This document shows, piece after piece, positions 57,434 to 63,918 of a stretch of DNA of 63,918 nt (its first letter is position 1; the number at the start of each line of letters is the position of its first letter). This DNA comes from an uncultured Lachnospiraceae bacterium (GTDB lineage Bacteria > Bacillota > Clostridia > Lachnospirales > Lachnospiraceae): the NCBI GenBank assembly GCA_934317845.1, contig CAKRES010000016.1, positions 1 through 63,918 on the forward strand. Direction: 5' to 3'. The notes below the pieces were generated by a model, which saw nothing but the letters and a program-made list of their open reading frames with translations, was not told the DNA's origin and searched no databases. The position numbers were made by a program, and so were the translations under genes.

Positions 57434-58501
57434 ATGAAAAAGTTAAAATATTATTTAAATGATATATTTGTAGAAGGAATGACAGGTATGGCATATGGCT
57501 TGTTTGCGACACTGATCGTAGGAACGATCCTTGCGCAGATCGGTACAGCCATAGGTGGTACGGTCGGCACTTATGTGAATCTTGCAGCAACCGCTGCTAA
57601 GATATTGACCGGAGCCGGAATCGGAGTCGGTATGGCATACCGTTTTAAAGAACCGGTTTTAACAACGGTTTCTGCCGGTATTTGCGGTCTGACGGGAGCG
57701 TATGCCAGCCAGATGATCGCAGACACCTTTCTGGTCGATGGGGTAGTTCACATTTCCGGTCCGGGAGAGCCGCTCGGCGCATTTTTGGCTTCCTATGTGG
57801 GGATCAAATGTGCAAGACTGGTGGCAGGAAAAACAAAGCTTGATATTCTCGTGACACCGTTTATGACGATCGTGCCTGGGGCAACAGTCGGATTTTTGGC
57901 AGGGCCGCCGATCTCTGCCTTTATGAACATGCTGGGTAGTCTGATCGTATGGGGAACCGAGCGGCAGCCGCTGTTAATGGGAATTGCGGTATCGGTGCTG
58001 ATGGGAATGATCCTGACGCTTCCGATCAGTTCGGCAGCACTCGGTGTGATTTTAAATCTGTCAGGAATTGCGGCCGGAGCGGCAACGGTAGGCTGCTGCT
58101 GTAACATGGTCGGCTTTGCGGTAGCGAGTTTTCGGGAAAATGGCTGGGGTGGTCTGTTCGCACAGGGCATTGGCACCTCCATGCTGCAGGTGCCGAACAT
58201 CATGAAAAAACCGATCATCTGGTTGCCGGCGATTCTCTCCAGTGCGATCTTAGGACCAGTCTCCACCATGGTACTTGGCATGACCAGCAATGCGACGGGA
58301 TCCGGTATGGGATCTGCAGGACTGGTGGGACAGATCATGACCTATCAGACGATGGTTGGCGAAGGGTTTCACGGGGTAATGGTGTTGATCGAGATCGTGG
58401 TGATGCACTTTGTAGCACCGGCACTTCTTTCATTCCTGATCTCAGAGTTTATGCGCAAGCGCAAATGGATCAAGGAAGGCGACATGAAACTGGAAATTTA
58501 A
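57434..58501 (+). CDS. PTS EIIC_2-like membrane protein
   Basis: The 355-residue protein is highly hydrophobic with about eight to ten TM helices. It contains Gly-rich motifs GAGIGVGMAYRFKEP, GAFLASYVGIKCARL and GNATGSGMGSAGLVGQ resembling the PTS_EIIC_2 family of stand-alone EIIC-like permeases. No EIIA, EIIB or HPr-type domain is attached or adjacent, so true phosphotransferase transport is unproven. ATG 57434 follows AAAAGGAG; ATG 57401 is a weaker alternative. It is followed 19 bp later by a coiled-coil membrane protein on the same strand. Confidence 0.8.
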   Translation: MKKLKYYLNDIFVEGMTGMAYGLFATLIVGTILAQIGTAIGGTVGTYVNLAATAAKILTGAGIGVGMAYRFKEPVLTTVSAGICGLTGAYASQMIADTFLVDGVVHISGPGEPLGAFLASYVGIKCARLVAGKTKLDILVTPFMTIVPGATVGFLAGPPISAFMNMLGSLIVWGTERQPLLMGIAVSVLMGMILTLPISSAALGVILNLSGIAAGAATVGCCCNMVGFAVASFRENGWGGLFAQGIGTSMLQVPNIMKKPIIWLPAILSSAILGPVSTMVLGMTSNATGSGMGSAGLVGQIMTYQTMVGEGFHGVMVLIEIVVMHFVAPALLSFLISEFMRKRKWIKEGDMKLEI

Positions 58502-58520
58502 AGACAAAGGGTGTGAGTTC

Positions 58521-59654
58521 ATGGCAGAAAATGCATTTGATAAAGGAATTGATTACTTAAGAGAAGCGCTGCAGAAGGTGCAGGAAGTAGATGCGAAAAA
58601 GGCAGCACTGGCATCTGCCAGGCAGGAGTCCAAACGCTTGAAAAAGCAGATCGCGCAGCTTTCCAAAGAGAAAAATGAGGAAATGACAACGACGATCAAA
58701 AAGCGGAAAGCAGAGATCCATGCTGCATATGACAAGGAACTGGACGTGATCCGCGGCAAAGTGAAAAAAACAGATGCCAGCCGTTTGAAGCACAAAGAGC
58801 GGCAGCAGGATGAACGCTATGATGTAGAAACCGTTGATTTTAGAAAAGAGATCGAAGTATGTGAGATGGAGATCAAAAACATTTTAAAACAGAATCATAT
58901 TATGCGATTTTGCCGCCGTGATCTGTTTTACAGCCTGTTTTTGCCGCGTGGGGCAAAGGATATTCTGATCCTGTTTCTTACGGCGGCACTCTGCCTGTTT
59001 GTGCTCCCGTTTGCGGGATGCCTTCTGGTAAAATATGTGCTGCTTAAAAATGCAGCCTCACTCACGGTCTATTATGTTCTGATCTTTGTCTGCTTTGTGA
59101 GTCTTTCCTTTATTGTCTATCTGTTGATCGTCAACCGGACAAAGGTGCGCTACCCGGCACAGTTAAAAGAATGCCGCAACCAGAAAATGAAGATCCGTGC
59201 GATCAAAAAACAAATGCGTGCTGTGCGCAATAAGATCGAAAAAGATAAAGACGAAAGCGGCTACGATCTGTCTTCCTTTGACGATCAGCTTGCCGTATAT
59301 CAACAGGAGATGGATAAGATTGGTGCGCAGAGGAAACAGGCACTTTTACAGTTTGAAGAAGAAAAGCGTGCGGTGGTAGAGGCAGAGATTGCCGGACCTT
59401 ATGAAGAAAAGATCCGTGCCTGTGAAGCGCAGTTAAAGAACGAAGAAGACCTGATCGATCAGCAAACCAGTGCACTTGCCGCTCTGCGTCTTGCTATCAC
59501 CGATGAATACGAGGCATACCTGGGAAAAGAATTTGTCAATGAAGAGCGGTTAGAAATTCTGATTTCCATTATGGAGGAGGGTGCTGCTACGATCGGAGAT
59601 GCGATTCAGGTATATAATGGCAAAATGGAGATAGAGCCGCCGGAGCGAAGCTAG
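58521..59654 (+). CDS. Membrane protein with flanking coiled coils, unknown function
   Basis: The 377-residue product has a charged coiled-coil N-terminal half (about 15-130), two TM helices (about 148-176 and 182-206), and another long coiled coil (about 215-340). It is a hairpin-type membrane protein with large cytoplasmic arms. I recognise no family. The last 105 bp overlap the 3' end of the convergent yyaC gene. SD GGGTGTGAG is weak. It may act as a membrane-bound scaffold; this is a guess from shape only. Confidence 0.75.
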   Translation: MAENAFDKGIDYLREALQKVQEVDAKKAALASARQESKRLKKQIAQLSKEKNEEMTTTIKKRKAEIHAAYDKELDVIRGKVKKTDASRLKHKERQQDERYDVETVDFRKEIEVCEMEIKNILKQNHIMRFCRRDLFYSLFLPRGAKDILILFLTAALCLFVLPFAGCLLVKYVLLKNAASLTVYYVLIFVCFVSLSFIVYLLIVNRTKVRYPAQLKECRNQKMKIRAIKKQMRAVRNKIEKDKDESGYDLSSFDDQLAVYQQEMDKIGAQRKQALLQFEEEKRAVVEAEIAGPYEEKIRACEAQLKNEEDLIDQQTSALAALRLAITDEYEAYLGKEFVNEERLEILISIMEEGAATIGDAIQVYNGKMEIEPPERS

Positions 59655-60239
59655 GATACCTTCGCTGATAAATTCCGACAGTTCGACCAGCTCTGTCAGC
59701 CGGGCATTTTTTAAAGACAATTGACATTTGCGGGTACTGCCTAAGGATTCGCCGATGATCCCTGTAATAGAGATCTGGCCAACCTTAGGCAGTTTTTTAT
59801 GCACACCTTCTCCCGGAGCAAGCGGCATGTTGGAAAGGGTGACAAGACCAATGTGACCGGGATATCCAAGTGCGGCATCGATCACCAATGTTAGACAATC
59901 ATCAAACGAAAAGCCCTGTTCTTTTGATGTACAGTGAAGATGATGCAGCGTGTCACTTAGGTTGAGCGCATGTACGGGCTCTCTTAAGGTGCCGATCAAT
60001 GTAATTTCCGGCAGATGAAGCATACGAAACTTTTCATTTAACGAAGCAAGTTCCCTTTCAATAGCATGCCCGACGAAAGGGCCTAAGCTGTCTCCGGTTA
60101 CCTTGTCTGTACCGATACAAAGAATGTAGATCGGAGTCTGAAATGCTGCATTTTTTCGCAATAGATGAAACAGAGTATTGATAAAACGATTTTTATCGTC
60201 TGTTCTTCCGCATTTATAATAATGTGTCTGTTCCTGCAT
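59550..60239 (-). CDS. yyaC: Spore protease-like protein YyaC (DUF1256)
   Basis: The 229-residue product has the YyaC family features IYILCIGTDKVTGDSLGPFVG, TLIGTLREPVHA and LVIDAALGYPGHIG. The fold is related to the hydrogenase-maturation/GPR-type peptidases and is linked to sporulation; the precise role is unsettled. B. subtilis YyaC is about 205 residues, so this copy has a longer C-terminus, which is the part that overlaps the coiled-coil gene. ATG 60239 on the minus strand follows AAAGGCGG. It supports a spore-forming host together with spmA/spmB. Confidence 0.87.
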   Translation of the reverse strand: MQEQTHYYKCGRTDDKNRFINTLFHLLRKNAAFQTPIYILCIGTDKVTGDSLGPFVGHAIERELASLNEKFRMLHLPEITLIGTLREPVHALNLSDTLHHLHCTSKEQGFSFDDCLTLVIDAALGYPGHIGLVTLSNMPLAPGEGVHKKLPKVGQISITGIIGESLGSTRKCQLSLKNARLTELVELSEFISEGILASLRRLYLHFAIIYLNRISDRSSTLLHNGNQNF

Positions 60240-60434
60240 GGTTGTTCCGCCTTTCTTCTCTTTCTAAAATAGCGTTTCCATAAAAGCATCAGAGTATGCC
60301 GGTCATGTTCGTATTTTTTTGTCATAGCAGGGAAAAACTTGCGTAAAAAAGAAGGTTCTGTTCCAATCCTTCGTCAAAATGTGCCACGCTTTTGGTGGTA
60401 TGGTTAGAAAAAGACAAGCAGGCGGAGGTAACAT

Positions 60435-61634
60435 ATGGAACAGAAAACGGAAAAAAAGAAGCAGGGAACCATTACCTATAAAAAGAAAGAGATCAAACGG
60501 GAGATTCCGAAAAATGTGCGGCAGATCGGAGAACCCAAAGGGACATTTCGCATTTACATAGAAGATTATGTCATCACCTATTTAAATCAATTGGCGCATC
60601 CAACCAATTCTATCGCCAGAGGGGCATTGCTGCTTGGAGATTACGTCGATTATGGGGAGCAGAAGGTACTCTATATCAGCGGTGCGATGGAAGCGGACAA
60701 CCTCTCCTTTGATATGAAAGAGGTTCATTTTACCGACAAGGACTGGTCGGAGATCTATGATCAGGTCGCAGAATATTTCAAAGAGGAAAAAGTCGTCGGC
60801 TGGTTTTTGTCCCGCCTTGGTTATTCGGTAGATATGACAGAATCAATGCGAACGCAGCACCTTTCCCATTTTAAGGAGGAACACAGTGTATTATATCTGC
60901 TGGATGCGCTGGAGCAGGAAGACGCTCTTTATATCCGGGAGGCAGACCACTTAAAGCAAATGCCGGGGTACTATATCTACTATGAACGAAACACTCCGAT
61001 GCAGAATTATTTGATCGAGCACCAGGCATTGGAGCGAGGGATTGCCGGTGATAAGCGGATCGATTACAAGGACGGGCAGCTATTGCACAGCTATCATGAA
61101 ATGATGGCGTCCCGACGGGGGCAGAGGGAGGATCGCAAGGTGGCAGGACTGCTCTATGTCACCAGTGCACTCATGGTAGCAGTATTTCTTGCCTTGTCCA
61201 TCAGTATATTTAATAATTATGACAAGATCGATCATATACAGCAGGCACTTGCCCGGATGACAAATGAGGAAGGGGGAGAGCAGACGGTTGCGATCGCAAC
61301 AACGGAGCTTTCTGTAGTGACAGAGGAGGAGCGTGCGACAGAACATCCGGCGAAAACGGATTCTCCTGTTACGACGGAGGCAGTTTCTGAATCACTTGCT
61401 GCAACAGAAGCGCAGCCGGCTGCAGAAGAGGAAACAACACAGCAGGTTGAGGAAGCGTCGGCGATGGCAACGGATAATTATTATATTGTGCAGGCGGGTG
61501 ACACGCTTGCTACGATCAGTGAGAAAATGTATCACAGCACCGACTACATCGATATGATCCGTGAGGCAAATGAAATCGGTGCGTCGGATTATATTTATCC
61601 GGGACAACAGATCATCATTCCGCTGATCCAGTAA
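60435..61634 (+). CDS. Membrane protein with degenerate MPN/JAB-like domain and LysM
   Basis: The 399-residue protein has an N-terminal cytoplasmic domain (about 40-200) with an MPN/JAB-like feel: ARGALLLGDYVDYGEQKVLYISG, then VVGWFLSRLGYSVDMTE. The metal His residues of active JAMM enzymes are not in place. A TM helix follows (about 235-260), then a Thr/Glu-rich linker and a C-terminal LysM domain (YYIVQAGDTLATISEKMYH, to about 399) that should sit outside and bind peptidoglycan. SD GGCGGAGG. It is followed by a DUF5711-like protein and a CvpA protein on the same strand. The MPN call is tentative. Confidence 0.6.
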   Translation: MEQKTEKKKQGTITYKKKEIKREIPKNVRQIGEPKGTFRIYIEDYVITYLNQLAHPTNSIARGALLLGDYVDYGEQKVLYISGAMEADNLSFDMKEVHFTDKDWSEIYDQVAEYFKEEKVVGWFLSRLGYSVDMTESMRTQHLSHFKEEHSVLYLLDALEQEDALYIREADHLKQMPGYYIYYERNTPMQNYLIEHQALERGIAGDKRIDYKDGQLLHSYHEMMASRRGQREDRKVAGLLYVTSALMVAVFLALSISIFNNYDKIDHIQQALARMTNEEGGEQTVAIATTELSVVTEEERATEHPAKTDSPVTTEAVSESLAATEAQPAAEEETTQQVEEASAMATDNYYIVQAGDTLATISEKMYHSTDYIDMIREANEIGASDYIYPGQQIIIPLIQ

Positions 61635-61744
61635 AAAGGCAGTGCATTCATCAGGGAAATAGTGTATAATAAGGACACTTCATGAGGAAATGAAACAGAT
61701 TTTGACGGATCTCCGTTTTTATGGGAGACAGGGAGGAACCTTAT

Positions 61745-63109
61745 TTGATCAGAATAACAAACGACAAGGAATCGAATAAAAAGCAGCCGAAAAAGAGAAA
61801 TGGCTTTACGGTGCTTACCGGTGCAGAATCCAAAGAGGATCCGATCCTTTCGGATGAGGAGGATGACAAGGAAGATATGAGCAGCCTCTATGAGGAGGAC
61901 GATGCCAAAGAAGAGCTCCCTACGGACAATGTCATCCGGTTAAAGCAGCACTCCCGCAAAGTATACGTGATCATTGCCATCATCGTAGCAGTGGTGCTTC
62001 TCGTTGGCGGATATTTCTACGGTAACCGTACCCGGACTTCGTATGTCGTGGATTCCAAGGTGAACCGTAACGATGAAACAGCGATGGAGTATTTTTCTTT
62101 CCATGGCGGCTACATCAAATATAATGAGGACGGTATTACCTATGAGGACAAGACCGGAACGATCGTATGGACAGAAGCATTTACGATGACGGATCCGAAG
62201 GTGGTCAGTTGTGGAGATTATGTTGCCGTGACGGATATCGGGAACAATTCCTATACCTTATATAATACCAGTAAAAAGCTCGGCAGCTTTCAGACGGATT
62301 ATCCGATCACGGATATCCAGGTCGCCACACAGGGACTGGTGGCGGTTGTACTGGAGGATGAAAAAACCAACTTTATCACAGCATTTGACCGGATGGGAAC
62401 CAAATGTGTCGAGATCAAAACAACCATCAGTAAAAATGGTTACCCATTTGCCATTGCTCTGTCGGAAGATGGACAAAAGCTGGTGGCATCTTACGTTACG
62501 ATCGATCATACTACTGTGGAGAGCTCACTCACCTTTTATAACTTTGGCGATGTTGGAAAAAATGAGGTAGATCGTCAGGTGGGATATAAGAAATTCAGCG
62601 ATCAGCTTTTCCCAAGCGTGGAATTTTTGTCAAATGATACGGTGTCAGCGATCGGGGATAGCCGGATGGTGATCTATTCCATGCGGCAGAAGCCAAAAGA
62701 ATTGCTCAACAAAAAGATCAAGGATGAGATCAAAAGCGTCTTTTATAACAGCTCTTATGTAGGATATATCTGTCGTTCCAACAAAAAGAGCAAAACAGTG
62801 GAAACCAGTGAAGTTTCAGAAAATACAGATCATGTAACGGATGACGATGCCCGTTATGTGTTAAAAGCATATAATCTGAAGGGGAAACAGATCTTAAAAA
62901 AGGATATCAATTTTCATTACACCAACGTACATTCCAATGAACGGGAGATCATTGTGCTGTCTGACCAGCACTGTGAAGTTGTCAGCTACAGTGGATTTGA
63001 ACGTTTCCAGATGGATACCGAAGACCTTGTTGACTTCTTCCCATCGAACCGGAACAACCACTATGTCATGATCACACGGGATGCTACGAAGATGATACAC
63101 ACCAAATAG
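61745..63109 (+). CDS. DUF5711-like membrane-anchored beta-propeller protein
   Basis: From TTG 61745 the product is 454 residues: an acidic N-terminus, one TM helix (about 73-93, VIIAIIVAVVLLVGGYFYG) and an extracellular beta-rich domain. Repeats such as YEDKTGTIVWTEAF and AVTDIGNNSYTLYN suggest a PQQ-like propeller. TTG 61745 is preferred because GGGAGGA is spaced 8 nt before it; ATG 61721 has no SD. It matches the build of DUF5711 proteins, common in Lachnospiraceae and of unknown role. It ends 16 bp before the CvpA gene. A TATAAT-like box near 61663 could be its promoter. Confidence 0.72.
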   Translation: MIRITNDKESNKKQPKKRNGFTVLTGAESKEDPILSDEEDDKEDMSSLYEEDDAKEELPTDNVIRLKQHSRKVYVIIAIIVAVVLLVGGYFYGNRTRTSYVVDSKVNRNDETAMEYFSFHGGYIKYNEDGITYEDKTGTIVWTEAFTMTDPKVVSCGDYVAVTDIGNNSYTLYNTSKKLGSFQTDYPITDIQVATQGLVAVVLEDEKTNFITAFDRMGTKCVEIKTTISKNGYPFAIALSEDGQKLVASYVTIDHTTVESSLTFYNFGDVGKNEVDRQVGYKKFSDQLFPSVEFLSNDTVSAIGDSRMVIYSMRQKPKELLNKKIKDEIKSVFYNSSYVGYICRSNKKSKTVETSEVSENTDHVTDDDARYVLKAYNLKGKQILKKDINFHYTNVHSNEREIIVLSDQHCEVVSYSGFERFQMDTEDLVDFFPSNRNNHYVMITRDATKMIHTK

Positions 63110-63125
63110 AAGAAAGAGGAACATC

Positions 63126-63824
63126 ATGAATCTGCTTTCCATAATCTTGTTAGCCTATATTGCAATAGAAGCTCTGCTCGGAATGAAGCGGGGCTTTTTT
63201 CGCTCTGTACTATCCTTGGTGATCATGCTGGCAGCAGTTGTAATAACCTATCATTTTAGTCCGGATGTAGCAGCCTTTATCCGGAAAAATACCGATATAG
63301 AATCTACCGTTGAAAAGCAGATGGTAAAACATTTTTCAGATACCGAAGAAGAACCGCAGAGCAGAAAAGAGAAAAAAGAATATTTAAACGAGCGGAATCT
63401 GCCGGAATATATCAAAGATCAGATCAGCCGGAACAACAACAGTGTAATTTATGAAGCGTTGGGGGTGACCAGCTTTACCCACTACATTGCTGCCTATATA
63501 AGCAGTATCATTGTAAATATTGTATCGTATCTGATCACCTTTCTGACGGTATGGGTATTGCTCCATCTTTTAGGACATATGCTGGACTGGATCTGCCATC
63601 TCCCGATCTTAAATGGACTAAACCGTGTAGGCGGACTGTTATTTGGTGTAGCCAAAGGCATATTGTTTGTGGCAGTCTTCTTTTTGCTTCTCACCCTGTT
63701 TAGCAGTACCGTACCGGGCAAATGGCTGCTCACCCAGATAGAAGAAAATGAGATACTGCGTTGCATCTATGAGAAAAATCCACTGCTCGATCTTGTCACA
63801 GACATCACAAAACAGATCTTTTAA
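63126..63824 (+). CDS. CvpA-family membrane protein
   Basis: The 232-residue product has a CvpA-like membrane region: an N-terminal helix with LSIILLAYIAIEALLGMKRGFF (two helices), a hydrophilic insertion (about 60-110) and further helices in the C-terminal half (VSYLITFLTVWVLL and GVAKGILFVAVFFLLL). CvpA proteins have been linked to colicin V production and envelope integrity in Proteobacteria. In Firmicutes their role is unclear. The start has SD GAAAGAGGA, and the gene is last in the putative LysM-DUF5711-CvpA cotranscribed group. Confidence 0.82.
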   Translation: MNLLSIILLAYIAIEALLGMKRGFFRSVLSLVIMLAAVVITYHFSPDVAAFIRKNTDIESTVEKQMVKHFSDTEEEPQSRKEKKEYLNERNLPEYIKDQISRNNNSVIYEALGVTSFTHYIAAYISSIIVNIVSYLITFLTVWVLLHLLGHMLDWICHLPILNGLNRVGGLLFGVAKGILFVAVFFLLLTLFSSTVPGKWLLTQIEENEILRCIYEKNPLLDLVTDITKQIF

Positions 63825-63854
63825 AAATTGTCCAAAAAAAATTGAAAAAAGTTG

Positions 63855-63883
63855 TTGACAAAGGGAAAATGAGATGGTATTAT
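63855..63883 (+). promoter_or_regulatory. Strong promoter near the right edge, possibly for rRNA or tRNA
   Basis: TTGACA (63855-63860), 17-bp spacer, TATTAT (63878-63883). Downstream, GTCGGC GAAAA GCCGAG at about 63894-63911 can form a small stem. Such strong consensus promoters followed by a short stem-loop are typical of stable-RNA operons in Clostridia, but the product lies outside the window. Confidence 0.55.
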
Positions 63884-63918
63884 CTAATACGTTGTCGGCG
63901 AAAAGCCGAGACAAAAAC

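Overview
The window looks like chromosomal DNA of a spore-forming, low-to-mid GC Firmicute, most likely a Lachnospiraceae (Clostridia). The reasons are the type II fatty-acid operon using FabK and a fused AccD-AccA, the sporulation genes spmA, spmB and yyaC, lysine-rich bacterial Ig-like (Big_2) surface proteins, a DUF5711-type protein, TTGACA/TATAAT promoters and strong AGGAGG ribosome binding sites. No rRNA, tRNA, CRISPR array or complete insertion sequence is visible; a strong promoter at the right edge points to something just outside.

Region 1 (about 1-11170) is AT-rich and accessory. It holds a lipoprotein of unknown role, a 59-codon ORF, and a two-gene defence module of an OLD-family ATPase/TOPRIM nuclease plus a UvrD-like helicase (Gabija architecture, genes overlapping by 16 bp). 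A GNAT acetyltransferase, a MarR regulator behind a near-perfect 22-nt inverted repeat, and an AbiEi/AbiEii type IV toxin-antitoxin pair follow. Between them lie decayed fragments (TetR C-terminus, SDR C-terminus, an internally deleted BAAT-type hydrolase, an unidentified C-terminal fragment) and a densely base-paired non-coding stretch at 9938-10077. This is a defence island with recombination scars.

Region 2 (11200-22940) is housekeeping and signalling: a chemoreceptor, pgi, a D-2-hydroxyacid dehydrogenase, a membrane GGDEF (degenerate)/HD-GYP protein, a MoxR ATPase with its VWA partner, and an LCP cell-wall ligase with a LytR_C partner. Region 3 (22940-35660) has ispE-gntR leftward and, divergently, the complete fatty-acid operon fabH-acpP-fabK-fabD-fabG-fabF-accB-fabZ-accC-accDA, followed by a second FabK-like flavoprotein and a MarR/FabT-type regulator. 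The operon promoter carries a TTTGA-N3-TCAAA palindrome, so the distal regulator probably closes a feedback loop on its own operon.

Region 4 (35660-41243) has spmA-spmB and a pantothenate/CoA operon: DUF2520 oxidoreductase (probable ketopantoate reductase, PanG-like), panB, panC, panD and coaBC. This set runs from ketoisovalerate to phosphopantetheine except for the kinase. It is preceded by a promoter, a structured leader and an intrinsic terminator ending directly at the first SD, which suggests attenuation. Region 5 (41300-51420) holds four secreted Big_2 proteins, three of them tandem paralogues with duplicated terminators. Region 6 (51420-63918) holds an AAA ATPase whose promoter is bracketed by paired TCGG-N6-CCGA palindromes, a DUF885 lipoprotein, a repeat-rich spacer, metG, a PTS EIIC-like membrane protein, a coiled-coil membrane protein overlapping convergently with yyaC, a putative MPN-like/LysM membrane protein, a DUF5711-like protein and a CvpA-family protein.

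Start codons were chosen from SD spacing. All family names are by eye; none has been searched.
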